A stretch of DNA of 64,000 bases from positions 8,997,967-9,061,966 of the forward strand of contig JAQFVV010012416.1 of assembly GCA_028023455.1 (NCBI GenBank), read 5' to 3'. This DNA is from Epiperipatus broadwayi (taxonomy: Eukaryota; Onychophora; Udeonychophora; Euonychophora; Peripatidae). This document shows, piece by piece, positions 35,129-49,058 of this stretch. A program made the translations under genes and the position numbers. Numbering within the stretch: position 1 is the stretch's first letter; each line of letters starts with the position of its first letter. The notes below the pieces were generated by a model. That model did not search any database. It saw only the letters and a program-made list of their open reading frames with translations, and had not been told where the DNA came from.

Positions 35129-36950
35129 AGAGCTTTTTTTTATATTAAAAAAAAAAAAAAAAACCCTGAAGCTTCGAAGGCAATCCATTATTAAGATAAT
35201 TTCTCTCAAAATAACTGAATAAAATACTTAAAAATGAGTAAAAGCTAATTTTCTATTTTAATTTAAGAAATCAAGCACTATCATTACAAATAATAAATGG
35301 ATGTTATATATATGGCTGTGTGTAAAACACCAAATCTAATTTTGGTTTTTAGAATTCATTACGATTATGTATATTCAGAGCCTTAATGATAGGATAGGCA
35401 AGCAAGCATATATTTAGAGTACTGATCAATTGGAGGGAGGGTATAGCATGTGAATTAGATTATTTTGAAATTTGTTTATCAATGGCATGCAAGATTCATC
35501 CATTCATTCTATTTGGGAGCCAATCACCAATGGCTTATTTGGAGACAGAAGAAGAATGGAGGAGGGGATCAAACAAATGGCATGTTTAGAGTGCCAAAAC
35601 ACTCATTACAGCTCTATATGTATGTATGTACAATATATGTATCATTAAAACCAATCTACATCAATTACAATCAACAATCTCAATATGTTGTCAAGGCAAC
35701 CCTCCTTTTAACAATAAAGATGGAATCCCACCTTTATTTATGGTTCAATATATTTATATAATCACTAAAGATTGCAACATGACAACAGAGATTGAAATTA
35801 TTGATACAATATGTATATACGAACTTAAACTATTTATAAACAGAGCAAAACTCTCCATACAGTATGTGATGCTTAATGGTTAAACTATTTATCTTTATTA
35901 TCTTTTATAAGTGTTTATATGCAAGCAACTAAATCAACAAATAATAATATCAGTAAACAATAACATATAAAACAAATGTATTAAAAATATGATTAAATGA
36001 AGTACCAAAAATAAAAAAGAAAATGGAGAGAAACTTTGAATCTATTATATGTTTTCTCTGCAATGTCACCAGGTGTCAAACACCCTTTCATAAACATCAC
36101 TTCTGCATAACTTAAACTTTTAGATTTGATTAATTAAATATGATTGGTGTCATTACCGATTTATATATGTGTGCGTACCTAACAGCAGGCAAATGCACGA
36201 AATTTTAAAAAAAAAGGAATGTTGTAGATATGAATATGGTAAGCAAATAAGAAATGCATAAAGCAATTAATTCTGGATAAGAAATGTAAAGCTGACCATT
36301 ATGATATTCTTTAAACGGAGCACACAAAATCATACATAAACAAATAAAAATAAAATAAAATAAAAATAATACAACTGGAATTCTTTTTGAATGCTATTCC
36401 ATGTATCCAACTGCAGAAGCCTAAAATATGGTGAGAGCCATCAGAGGGAACCACTGATGATGCTGATACCTTGAATGGAGTAATTTTAAAATTGTCTAAA
36501 AGTAAAATAAAATAAGAATAGAACGTTAAAATTTTTAATGCTTTTTTAAAAAAAATAATATCATGGCTCAAAACATACCCTCATGTTCGAAAAAGAAAAA
36601 AAATAAAGACCATGCAAAATGCTGAGGAGAAATAGAATCCAAAAATTAATTGGCTGATGAGAACAAAACTTTATTAAATTTAAAGGAAAAAATAAATAAA
36701 TATTAAACTTGTGCCATCCACTTGTAACAAAAGGCAAAGTACAGCAGTAGGATACATGGAGAGCTGCAAACTTGTTTATTTAACAAAAATTAAAAAAAAA
36801 AAAAAAATTTTTTTTTTTAAAAAAAATCAACAACAAAAAAAGGAAAATATAAAATTGATAAAATAAAATCCTTTCAAAGATAAATCAAAGAAACAAAGAA
36901 AGAATAAATAAAAGTAAAAAAAAAAAAAAAAAGAAAGAAAAAAAAGGTAC
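35129..36950. other. A+T-rich non-coding stretch
   Basis: No gene recognised. The 98-codon plus-strand frame at 35465 overlaps the dispersed repeat at 35648-35712 and is judged chance. Long A- and T-runs lie around 36793-36840. Confidence 0.45.
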
Positions 36951-37057
36951 AGACTCATACATTTGACACGCAACTGTGCTTTACATTTCTTTCCTGGGAT
37001 TATAACACTGGTGTGGATTGATATGACGCGGTGAACGGCCAAGATAATCTTATCTTC
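36951..37057 (-). other. Possible orphan exon, unrecognised
   Basis: The minus strand has a strong-looking acceptor (TTTTTCATTCCTATAG) followed by an open frame EDKIILAVHRVISIHTSV, then IIPGKKCKAQLRVKCMSL. A weak donor (GTACCT) or the following T-run would end it. Codon use looks less A+T-driven than its flanks. It does not resemble the missing MADD C-terminus, and joining it to the 54950 donor would give a stop after two codons. Confidence 0.18.
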
Positions 37058-37381
37058 CTATAGGAATGAAAAATAATTAGTCAAATAAAAAACAATTTAA
37101 AAATTCATGTATTTAAGAAAAAAGTATGTTTGTGTATATATATACACACACATTCACAATCATATACATATACACAAACACTCACATAACAAATATATAG
37201 ATAAGTATAACATAAAATAAAAAAAACTGAAGCAAATTCCCTTACCATTTTCATAGTCATTATGATTACATAGAAACAGATAATCAGGCAATGATATAAA
37301 ATAATATAAACTATTTATTTACGATCAATTAAACAAATTGCATTGGAATATTGCATATATATATATATTTTCATGTGTCAA

Positions 37382-37462
37382 AGCACCGGCTGGGAAGCGA
37401 ACCCGCTAACCCAGGACAACTGCTTGTAAGGCAGCTGTGCTGATCATTCAGCCACCAACGCT
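37382..37462 (-). tRNA. tRNA-like sequence, Val(TAC)-type anticodon loop, retroposed
   Basis: On the minus strand AGCGTTG can pair with CGGTGCT (7-bp acceptor with three G-U), GCTG/CAGC forms a D-stem, and GCTGC-CTTACAA-GCAGT forms an anticodon arm with TAC at the anticodon position. GGTTCGCTTCC resembles a T-loop. The D-loop lacks the usual GG and spacing is irregular, so it is probably a pseudogene or a SINE head. ATTGCATATAT occurs on both sides (37359 and 37468), a likely target-site duplication. Confidence 0.45.
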
Positions 37463-37479
37463 TGATTATTGCATATATT

Positions 37480-39283
37480 TTGAAGTGCAATGTCGTATAT
37501 ATATCTGTATTGCATTTGACAAATATTTTAAATTACCCAGCATTTGATTTATTTACCAAAACATCCACATATGCATCGACATAAATGTTCAATCTATAAT
37601 TCATTAATATATAAAATACAATTCAATTAAGTACATATAATAATCATATAGAATGTTGCTCAGGAAATCATTCGATATTTCAACATCAAAGTCATAGATT
37701 GAGTACAACATTTTACATTCAATTGATTTGATTTTTTTACCATACTAAATTATAAATAAACACAAAAACTTATAAGTAAAGTTATAAATAAATTATAATA
37801 ATAAGCTGAACATTTTCAAAAATCCATGCCTCATAATCATAGCTTTTTTAAAAATATATATTAAAATATATGCAAGGATATTTAAACAGTTTCCATTGTC
37901 ATTAATTAGTACATTTAAATTTAACTTCTGGAGTATTCTTATCGTTATTTTTTTTATAGTAAAATATTAATTGCAATTAAAATACTACATATGGGAATCA
38001 AACAATATATATATATATGATTTCTAAAAGATTATATATATATTATATTTAATGTTTTCACAATTATATAATGTAAATAAAATTTTTTGGTTAAATCATA
38101 TATTACTTTATATTGATTCCTGACATTTGAACGAAATATTATTCATCATTGTCAAGGTCAAGTTCTTAAAGAGAAACCGTTAGATCTCAAGTAGTAATGA
38201 GATTGAGCGTGAAGTTAAAGAACACTCATTGTATTTGATATTTGATTATTCGAAATACATGGATTAACAAACTATTGTTCAGTTTAGACTAGTGATAGAA
38301 TGTCTAGCTCTGGAATGTGGGATTCTAGGATCAATCCCGTTCCTGTCTTGTGTAAATTATTTTACCTAAAATCAACTTGAAATCAATTAATGATATACTA
38401 AAGACAATAAAAATTTTGTTAATCCATGTTTTCTGAATAATCAACTACCAAATATATATAAGTGCTTGTTTTTTGCTTAATGCTCAATCTTGTTACTACT
38501 TGAGATTTAATGCATTTTCTTTAAGAACTTAATCTTGACAATGATGAATGTTATTTTATCGAAATGTCAGGAATTAATACAAAATAATACATAGTTTACC
38601 CTCCAAAAATACTTTATTTATATTATAATCAATATAAGATTTTATTAAAAACTTATAACTATATAGAATTAGAGCACTAAATCACTGTCTACAGGAGCTC
38701 ATTGTAAAATATTTATCATTTAATATATTTCCCAATGATTTCAGTAAAGGACATTTTAATGCTCTTATTCATATACTATATATTGCTTTCAAAAAATTGA
38801 AATATTTAAATTGGCTAAGAGGGTTCTGGATATATGATTTACATATAAGAACTTCCAGATTTCATTTAAGTTACATCAGATTATAATATATTTATGTATT
38901 CAAAATAATTCAACATATTAAACACATACTGCTAAACTGAAATTAATATTCTATATTAACTTACTCAAAAAATACTTAAGCGACCAGTTAATCATATCAC
39001 TAATAATCAATTATAATCTCTGATATCACATTAAAATAATCAGACAAACAGTTTTCCCATGAAAAGGCATTGCACATTATGTGGAAGTACAATAGCAGAT
39101 AGTTCTTTTCAAACTGATAAATGATGATGAGGGTAAATAAGTTGTCTTGGCAGAACTGGCTGGCTGGTTAATTAGATTAATTTAATTTAATACCATATTC
39201 AAATATACAAACAGAAACCATATTTGTATATATGCACATTATGTCACTAAAATACCAATAAGATAAATGTTTAATAAAATTTT
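37480..39283. other. A+T-rich non-coding stretch
   Basis: No gene recognised. A tRNA-like scrap with AGGATCAATCCCG lies at about 38290-38345. Confidence 0.4.
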
Positions 39284-39892
39284 TCAATATTTGTGAGTTT
39301 TCGAGTAAACTAAAATGACAACCAATGTTTTTGATAAATTTACAGTTTCAGGGGCCCCAAAAATGTTTACAAAAAATATGCCTTCTAGCAAACATATTTA
39401 ATATTTACATTTTGTTTTCTTTTTAGATTAACTTATTAACAGAAAAATGAATATATATATACAATATTTGCACTTTATTCATGTCAATGACATGCCATCA
39501 TATCATGACCATTAACACACACTTTTTGGGAGGACAGGATCCTGTACTTTTGGAAATAGTCTACTGCATCATGTTCCATGATAGAAAACTCCTAAAGTTT
39601 TATCATTATGACAATTTACCAAAAAAATTGATGACAAAAAACAAAACAAAAACAGGACTTGAACCAAAGTATGACAACGTTAACAATGTGTCACCATTTC
39701 CCACATTATCATACAAATAAAAAAAAAAATTAAATAAAGCTTCTTAATGAAATTTATAAGAATATATTTCATTTTCAAAATTTAGGATATTTAACAACTA
39801 TAACACATCTTTGGTAGATTATAGGCCCTCGACATATACATTTATCAAAAATATGGCTGCCATCTTGGTTTACTTGAAAAACTCACAAGTAC
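39284..39892. mobile_element. Small element with terminal inverted repeats, unclassified
   Basis: TTTGTGAGTTTTCGAGTAAA at 39290 is inverted as TTTACTTGAAAAACTCACAA near 39870, and pairing continues inward to a shared GGGCC block (39350 and 39828), giving arms of about 75-80 bp. The interior has a 79-codon open frame (39481-39720) without recognisable domains. A 610-bp MITE-like element is the simplest reading. No target duplication could be fixed. Confidence 0.55.
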
Positions 39893-42600
39893 TCAAATCA
39901 GTAATATTAAATGCACCTCTCACAGAAAAATACATTAAATTATAATGCATATCAACTTGAAACTGTATATCCTAACCAAGTGAAATTATTTCAAATATGT
40001 TTGTGAACATTTTGTAATGAAAATTTAAGTACAATTTTAAGTGAAAAATATATAAATATCTGCACTTCAGCACTATCCTAAGAAAAGCTATTAATAATTG
40101 TGAATTTACAAAGGCCTAATGCTTTCAAAGGCGGCATATGTCCTGATATTCATAGCACTAAGATATGTGTGATTGAGTGCATAACATATACATATAGGCA
40201 GTAAATTTATGTAAATTACATTACCCATTTCTTCAACAGAGGGAAGCAAGATTCCTTCCTTTTAGTGTTAACCTTCAGTAAATACGCATTCATTAATAAC
40301 TTCTCTTAGGATAGCACTTAAGTGCAGATACATTTTAAATGAAAAATAGTAAATTAAATTAATAATTTATTAAAGTGTATTAAAGTCTACAATAGAAATT
40401 TGTTCTTTCATCAAAGTCAAGAAAACATTAGGTCCAGTAATAATAAAAAACAATTTGTATTCTAGTTTTTATTGTAATGCAATAATAATACTCTTTAGTA
40501 CAGATACTCCTTCATTATCACTATAATCCTTATTATTATGGTTATTATTAATGCACTAACGTTTTGTATATAGTATAACGCTAAAATGGAACTATCACTC
40601 TAAAGATATTTTGCATTGTAATCTTTACAGGTTTTTTTTAATTAAAAAAAGTAAAATAGTAGTATTTTCATTATTAAAATTTTTTTGTTATAATTATATA
40701 AGAAAAAGGAATTTATGTTAATAGAATCATATAAATTCCAATATTAATCTGTAAATTAGGGAATGTCTAGTTATAAAAAAATATGTAAATGTTAATTACT
40801 TATATATACACCTCGGTCTCATTTAATGCGGTAGATAGGTTCCTCAGAAAACATGCACAAAAGAAATTGCACAAAAATAGATTTAACTTACCTTGAAAAA
40901 TGGGGGATATGTTCCAGTAATTTTCAGAAATCGTATAAAAGCAAAGCAACAAGAAAAAATTACTTTAAAATTCGCATTAAAAAAATAAAGAAATAAAGTA
41001 TAACTAATAAAAAATTTCAAATATTTGAAAGAAATTAATACAAAACAAACTTCTTTTATTAACAACAGTACTTAATTTTACATTTTTTCATACATATTTT
41101 AATCATTACCACTATTTGACAATATGCATTTGTTTGTGAACTGATAAGAAATCAGATTCGTGATGTGATGTACAACTAAGCACCACTTTCAGTCTTGTGC
41201 TGTGTTAATGATTTTCTGTTTCTATATTAAAAAAATGAGATCGCAATGAAAACAAAAAGATTATACATTGCCATTAGAAAGATTATTTTCAGTTTAAAAA
41301 ATCAATAAAATCTTCGTTATTTATTTTAACAATCTAAAAATTTTTTTATTTCTGTTATATCTAACAAAATACGTTTTAAAAGTTTAAAATTTTTGAATAT
41401 TTATTGCGATATTTTTATACATAAGTATAAATCTATTATTATTATTTACACATTAGTATAAGTAGGTTATTTACATAAAAGCTAAGATTCTAAATGCAGC
41501 TTCAGGCCATATTCACATTAGCTGCTAATATAATGTTATATTTTTGAAAAAAAAAAAAAAAAAAAGTATTTCAAGTCAAAATAAGTTATTAATAATTTAA
41601 ATTTCTTGATATTTAATAAATATAGTGAAATATGAAAAATATTAAGAAGAAACATGAATCGCATAACTTCAAAATTGCATTTAAAAATTTTTAAAAACTT
41701 AGCATTACTTTTAGAAAATACTTTATTATGCAAAATACTGCATATCAAATTCAGAAAGGATGATAAAAAAAGAATAAAATGCATCTGCTTTTAATATTCA
41801 ATTTTATTAATATATAGATAATCACGTATAACACTCAGAGAGAAATAAATGGCTGCTTGAATATAAAATTTGCTAATTTTAATGTTTTTTTTAATATTTT
41901 TTATTTACATTTTTATTGGTTTGTTTACATTTTTCTTTGATAGTGTATAACTGAAGTCACAGCATAGCTCATGGCTCTACTATAGTTGTATGTTCTAAGG
42001 TTAACTCTCTTTTTCCCTTTACTAACAGCTGTTAACCTTATTGAAATAAAAAAAAATGTTCCATTAAAAAATAAGTGGCATTAATATGTGAAATAAAATT
42101 TAATAAATATTACAAAATGTCCAAATTGTAGGCTCCAAGATACAGCTAAAACACATTATGTACTCATATGATCAACCACAGATTCACTACTTCACACAAG
42201 AATCCAGATAGACTATTTCCTAATCACTTTCTAGAAGATCTATGTGTTATAATACCATACAGTTATTTTCCTGATAAAAAAGTAAAAGGAAAGTTTCATT
42301 ATATTCTAATTCAAGGAAAAGTTTCTTCATATACAAACTCAACAGCATTAATCTTTTGATTTATACAAGGATTATAAAGATTTTTTTTCTTCACAATCAT
42401 TATATACTTTATTTATAAGCAATGCTTGTATATATACTACACATACATTGTGTATGCGAGACATTTTTTGATATATATTATATATACATTATTGATACTT
42501 ATTTAGTATTTTATTAACCTTATATCTTTTTCCCCTCAAAAATAAATCTGTCACTAGGTTGTTTCAAATCTTGTGAATTTAACTTGTTTACTTTTAGTTA
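39893..42600. other. A+T-rich non-coding stretch
   Basis: No gene recognised; open frames are low complexity. Confidence 0.45.
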
Positions 42601-42614
42601 TACTTTATATGGTT

Positions 42615-42835
42615 TAGGGCTATAGCGGTGCACTAAGAGCTAAATATCCATGGATGTGCAGCTGAACTCTGTCAAACCTGGTGCCTGAACATCACATGAT
42701 CATCTTCGCAATAAACCATTTGATTACTTTTTTTTGCCCTGCACAGCAGTAGAGTGACTAACTCAAGAGCTAAAGATTCCTGGAATAAAACTCGACTTTA
42801 TCACTTCTGGTGCTCAAACATCATAATCTCTTGAG
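42615..42835 (+). repeat. Two related SINE-like units in tandem
   Basis: The block 'aagagctaaa' followed by 'tccatgga'-like sequence, 'aactctgtcaaacctggtgc' and 'aacatcacatgatc' (42630-42702) is repeated with divergence at about 42760-42830 ('aagagctaaagattcctgga', 'tatcacttctggtgctcaaa'). The units look tRNA-derived, but no full A/B-box pair is preserved. Confidence 0.45.
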
Positions 42836-45800
42836 GAACAAAAGATTCAATTATGACTTCCAATTATGCAATTTTTTTACATGAGCTGAGAATTTTAGCA
42901 ACTAAAATAAACCAAAATTGGATTAGGCTTATTTGTTAGGCAAAGTTCAACTTTTGAAATATTTTGACTGCAACTTTATTTTTCACCTCGGAAGCCTTAT
43001 TCAAGCTTTCATTTATGTATAAAATTCACTAAATAGGGTAACTATAAGATTATTATGATGTAGTTTTGCAAAAAAATGTCATGCAAAATGTAAAATTGAG
43101 TTTTAAATTACAGAAATTGCAAAAATATTTTGAAAATTATATCAGATAAAAGATGCAAAAATCACAGAAATCTGAACATTTATAAATGTTAAAAGTTTCA
43201 ATTCATAAACGATGCTTACTAGACAATTACTGAGGTAACGTAGAAAACACATAAACTGCAATCAAATTTTGCACCAAGATGGAACTGCTGGCAAAAATGC
43301 TAAGTTTGAGTAACCATTCTCTGTGAATACACTCAAAGTGTTACAATGCATATTTGGCTAATGCTTAGCAGAACAAAAGGCATTGTAAATGACGTTAATA
43401 GATTGATGTTTCCTGCCTTCACATCACTCTTACTTCTGATCACGAGAGATTATAGCATTATTTTTTCTAATACAATGGAAAAAAAGACCTGAAAAATCAT
43501 CAGCTATCATCATATACTGCAGTTTTCCAGCTAAAACTTTATTACAAGAGCAGATAAGACAATAGATTCCACTGCTATTCGAAAATAAAAGTAAAAAAAA
43601 TAATTGAATAGCTTTATTGCTGGGAGTTCGTAAGAAGTTTGAGCTCCGGAAATGCCAGAACTGGAATCATCATGACACTCTATTACAGCACTAAACATAT
43701 ATGGTTTTTACCAATTTTAGTATAAATAAATAGTAAGTATATGAATGAGATGGGAAAAAAAGCGAACTTAAGACTCATGCAGTTTGTTTGATGGTAACAC
43801 ATTTTTCATGAAGTTTTGTTTAAAGTTTTGATACTTGGACATTTTATAGATAGTTGATCCATAATACAGTGAATGAAATATCAGATTAGTTTCCCTACTT
43901 TTTTAAATATAAAAATATTTACCCCCCCCTCTTTTTTTTAAAAGATAATTTATTTTGTTTCAAATCTTACTGCGTTTACAAACAGTCAACTTCCAGTCTA
44001 TCATTTTCTAAAGAATCAGAGAAAATAAATAATAAAAAATGACATGATAAAAATCTATTAAAAATTATAGATAGGAAACAATTTAAAGACTATTCATTAA
44101 AAAATGGTATACATAAAATACAATTTAACCAATAGCTTTAAATAAACTCAATCATTATAATTCAAACTATTTCACACTTACTATTTGTAAAATGTGTGTG
44201 TAAATGTACATAAAGAATAATATATATACAATTTTAATATCACAGTAATTACGTATAGTTAAAAAAAATCAAAATTACTATTAATTATAGCAATTAAATT
44301 TTTTTTTTTTTTTTAAAAAAATCTTAGCTATCCATTAATTATTATCAAAAATAAATAAATTGATTTTTATTTGTAAAACTTTTTTTAAAAAAGAAAAGAT
44401 TAAAATTGTAGATAATAAAAAAAAACTTTCTTTTTGAATAACAAGTAGCAAAATGAGAAAAGTTTAAAGACAAAGATAAGCATTTCTAATAATAAAAAAG
44501 CTTAAAAGAAATGCTTATCTCCGAATTATAGGAATTAAATGTGAGAGAGAAGATATGACTGATATATTTCTTTTTATTAAAATAATAGGTTGTTTCAAAT
44601 GCAAAAAACAATAACTATCCATGTAGAAATATAATGCGAAAGAACTGTGATTTGACAATAAAATGCAAAAGAAAAACAAAATTCAAATAATGGTGGATTT
44701 CTAAAATTTCTACGTAGCTAATTTCAAGACCAAAAGAAGAGGCAATGGATGTAGAAAATGATACATGCAGTCATGATGAATCAGGAGTTCACTATATTCA
44801 CACAAAGAACTAAGCCTATTATTATTATAACGTGCTGATGTTATAAATATCTTATTCTAATATTTGAATAATTTTAAATAAAATAAAAGTTAAACAAAAA
44901 AATACCAGGAGATAAATTGTTCATTAACTCACCATACTTGATTTATACCTTCTTTGAATCACTTGCTTACTTTTGGGGTCTGAAAAAGTAACAAATATTA
45001 CCAATTGGTCAAACATATTTTATCGATTTAATGTCTATCTATATTTTTATTCATCTTTTTTCATGAAACTTTTTTTTTTATCTTAACTTATTGAAGGATC
45101 CATGCATGATTTATTCTAGGCATTCATTTATTCTTTTATTTTTCTATTTTTATCATTGTTCTGATAATTTATATATTTACCTTAGTACTTTATAAGCATA
45201 CTAATGCCATACACATATCCAAATACAGTGCATAAGTCAACTGAAGATGTGGCTATTGTCTATAAATTGTTAAATATTTATTGCAACATAATAATTTATG
45301 GTAGCTCAAGACAATAACCAAAAATTCAGCATTAATAAGCAGAGTGGAAATAGTATTAAGAATATGCTTACAAAACAATTCTGGAAATTAAAACAATTGT
45401 AATTAATGTTGAAAATGGATAAAATAATAAATAAAAAATTATGACTCTACTAATATAATAGCAAAAACTGAAGAATAAAATAGTGGGTAAAAATTTGTAT
45501 AGTAAAAAAAAAATTAAGACTTACATAATATATCTACGCAATCATGAACAATAAAATATAAAAATAGAACCATAATTTAATCAAAGGAAAACAAAGGAAT
45601 ATCTAAGAAATGTTCTATAAATAATCTCTGCCATTTTGGATGGAATTCTATTAAAGAAAAATACAAAACCCAACATCATCATATGTCATGAAATGAAAGG
45701 ATGGTAACATTTTTACATAATATGTAACAAAAGATGAAAGAATATGAAAAATGGGGGATCAATAAAGAAGTAGTTTTATATGATTGAAACTAAGGCACAT

Positions 45801-47400
45801 TAACTTTAATAAAAAATAATCAAATAATCATTGTATTATGTGATGTTTAAGCAACAAATTGACAGTTTAATCATCGGCACAGGAACTATTATGCTACCAC
45901 TATACCAAACCACAATAGGACATTATATAAATAATAATTCCCAAAAACAAAACTGAATTATGAAGACTATAAAAAATAAATTTCACAATTTCACTATCAA
46001 GGATTTCCATGCGATTATTAAACAAAAATTTGAAAGAAATATTGGATAATAATTAGATGGCAATTAGTTTAGGTTTCAAAAACAAATATCACGAATGATT
46101 CTAAAATTACATTAAAATGTGTTTTATAAAGAATGTTAAGTGTAGTATGAACTCTATATGAGTGCTTATATTTGGAAAGAGATCAAATATAGGATGTATC
46201 CTTTATTCCAAAATTGAACATCTATAAAAATAAAAATAAATCTAAAACAATCATTAGGAAAAATGACTGAGATCCAAAATAGTTGAAAAACTACTATTCT
46301 TATCTAATTCGTTAATAATCAAGCTAAGAGTTCCAAAATGCTATGATTTATTATTTAAAAACCATCTATCACAGGAATTTGACAATATGGAATGAAGAAG
46401 TAAGATACTTAAAACAAAAACAATCATAAAGCAAAAATTAAAAAGATAGAGGAGGATGGTCCAGAAGTCAGATCAATTGATTTAGTTAAATAAAGTAACA
46501 ATTAAAAACAAAAAATGCAAAAAGTAAGATTTGGAATGATAATAAAGATAATTCTCATGTTAACAAATCACTTTTCTTAAAAATAATACATATAAATTAT
46601 GTTCTATAAGTGGAAAAATATGTATCAAAAACTTGCATTATAATTCAAAAACTATAAAAGATTGAAGAAATATATGATGTGGAGTTGTAGAAAAATGATA
46701 AAAGCCCAATGAATTATACAATAAATAATATCTAAATACAGTAATGCAACTAATTAAAAAAAAAAAAAAGCACTTCAAAAACAAACAGAATAAAAAGATA
46801 AAACTGAATTCTGGATACCCTACTAAGACACCCATAATTTATTGTGAAAAGAATTATACAAAAAAAGAATGCCATAAAAAAGATAATAACTGCAATCATA
46901 TTCATATGATCACTTCATGAAGAAATAAAAGGAAAGCAAAAATAAAACTTCATAGATATATTAACTAGTTCTAAAGCTGGAATACCATACATATATATAA
47001 CACAATAATTTTCATGCGTGATGAGATTGGAATATATCAATTCTAAAATCAATATAAGGTCAGTCTGCACTCACAAACTACTCTATCCTTCTTATTTAGA
47101 TAATAAAAAAGACTTTATTAATACACCTTACATGTGAATATTACTTAAGGCCAAATAGAATCAGGCTATAACAATATCTTCATGAATATAATCTTGAATC
47201 TTGCAAATATCATTATCCATACTTGTCATTTCAATGATAACCCAAAATGCAGTCAAAAATGATCCCATTTTTATCTGCTTAAACTAAAGAATTAAATTTA
47301 ATAAAAATAACACCAGAAGATATCCATCAGCTATTATATATATATATATGAAAAAGAAAAACAAGTTTTATATACGTAAAAACCTGCTATCGCTTGTATT
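42836..47400. other. A+T-rich non-coding stretch
   Basis: No gene recognised in either strand; scattered short open frames only. Confidence 0.45.
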
Positions 47401-47500
47401 AATGATCAATAGATGGAGCTTTACCAAGACCTCCAAACAAGCGTATTCTGTTTACATAAACATCAGAATCAATATTCACTGTCTCTTTCATTTTGCTCCA

Positions 47501-47548
47501 CCCTCAGATCAGCTGATTTCAAGCTGATTTGCTCTCATCAGTGAAGGG
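47501..47548 (-). ncRNA. Hammerhead ribozyme, type I, with palindromic stem III (family 5)
   Basis: Minus strand: CCCUUCA, CUGAUGA, GAGC-AAAUCA-GCUU, GAA, AUCAGCUGAU, C, UGAGGG. Stem I pairs CCUUCA with UGAGGG (6 bp, one G-U). Stem II pairs GAGC with GCUU (4 bp, with a G-U at the base). Stem III is a perfect 10-nt palindrome, which can pair between two molecules or fold on itself. The cut triplet would be AUC, after the base at 47507. Every conserved core base is present. This is the cleanest single motif in the window, and it lies on the MADD-coding strand, 7.4 kb past the last recognised exon. Confidence 0.7.
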
Positions 47549-48769
47549 ATAGGAGTTATAAAACTAGACCTAAACACTAACTCCAAGCGTTTATGCAAAA
47601 TGTTTCTATCAGTTTGCAAGCATGAATTTTTTAGACACGTTAATGTCTTCAAACTCAGCCTATCAAACAAGATAGCTATATGGGTCTGATTTCAGACCCA
47701 TATAATTATATTGATTATATATATATATAATCAATCAAAACAAATCAAAATTATATATATACATTATGGTTGTATAACTTTCTGAAAAATGATTATAAGA
47801 AATGATAGATATATATACGATAGGTCTGGTCAAATAACAGTTGGCATATCTACTTAATATACCCACAACCAATAGTTCAATTAAATATGAACTGGATGCA
47901 ACTTGGAAACTGTTTTTCAAGTTACAAACAGACTGGATATTTTTCTTTCAAGAAACTGGTATATACCAGATAGCCATCCAATTACAGATTGATAAATGAA
48001 AATATAACAAAAGAAAAAGGAGAGAGAACAATTTCATTGAATTTTTTCTGTATAAACAATATAATATAATAGATCTAAGGTTCTTGATTAATCTGGATTG
48101 ATTATATATCAATGTATTGACGAAAAAACAAAAAAAAATTAAACTGTTATATGATGCAGATACCAATGTTGAAGAGGCTTTCTATTTTCATCATCATTTT
48201 AAATCCGCTATAGAATGAGGCCCATCTGAGTTTAAGCTAATTTACCTTCCTTCTCACATCAAACTTCCTTTACCTCATCATCCATATACACGTGATTCTT
48301 TTTAATTCATTTATAACCTCTTGGGATTCAGTTAAAAATTTCATTCATTTATCTACTCTCATCTCTTCAAGCAACATATCTAGCCCAGTTTTTTCGTTTC
48401 TTAATTCTCAAAGATAACATGACATCTGTTTGTTATTTCACCCATGTATTTCACTTTTGATCTCTTTTTCTCAGAATACATCTATCCATACTTATCTGTA
48501 AGGCATGCATATTGTTCTTTGACTAAGTATTCAAATCTCAAACCCATGTGTAATTATCAATAAGATATATTTATTAGAAACTCTTCATTTTCAAACACAC
48601 AACCATATTTCTTGCACAAGTTATTTCTACCAAATTTAATGCTATGATTGCATTTATGTAATGGACTATTTCCACCATCAATATTAAATATTTAATGGTC
48701 TTTAGACAAATTTGACTTTTTAAATTTTCAATTATAGTCAACTATTAGTAATAGCACACAGGTTTGTAT

Positions 48770-48814
48770 AAAGACTTTTTTGAGTGGTATTATTCTCCTC
48801 TCTTCTTCAGCTGT
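48770..48814 (-). ncRNA. Hammerhead-like core, family 3 (decayed)
   Basis: Minus strand: CUGAAGAAGAGAGGAG, then CCACUCAAAAAAGUC. The GAAA box is lost by a CpG to CpA change. Confidence 0.35.
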
Positions 48815-49013
48815 TAATAGTCTGACCAGTGACAGTATTAGCATGAGAATCGAACCTGGACTTTTAAAATCTTGAATATTGAATTTTAAAGTAATGATCT
48901 AACCAATTATCAGGATGGTTCAGTTGCTTAGAGCATTACTGAAAAATTTAATATTTAAGAATCAAAAGAACCAGGTTCAACTCTTAAGCTAGTACTATCA
49001 TTGGTCAAGTCAA

Positions 49014-49058
49014 TACACTTGAAGAAGAGAGGAGAATAATACCACTTGAAAAGTTATG
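49014..49058 (+). ncRNA. Hammerhead-like core, family 3 (decayed)
   Basis: Plus strand: CUUGAAGAAGAGAGGAG, then CCACUUGAAAAGUU. GAAA survives, but C of CUGAAGA is duplicated or replaced and stem III is altered. The CpG before GAAA became TpG. Confidence 0.35.

Noticed and set aside
36393-36571. Low-complexity hydrophobic frames on the minus strand
   Set aside because: Driven by A/T runs; no signal peptide or family pattern beyond composition.
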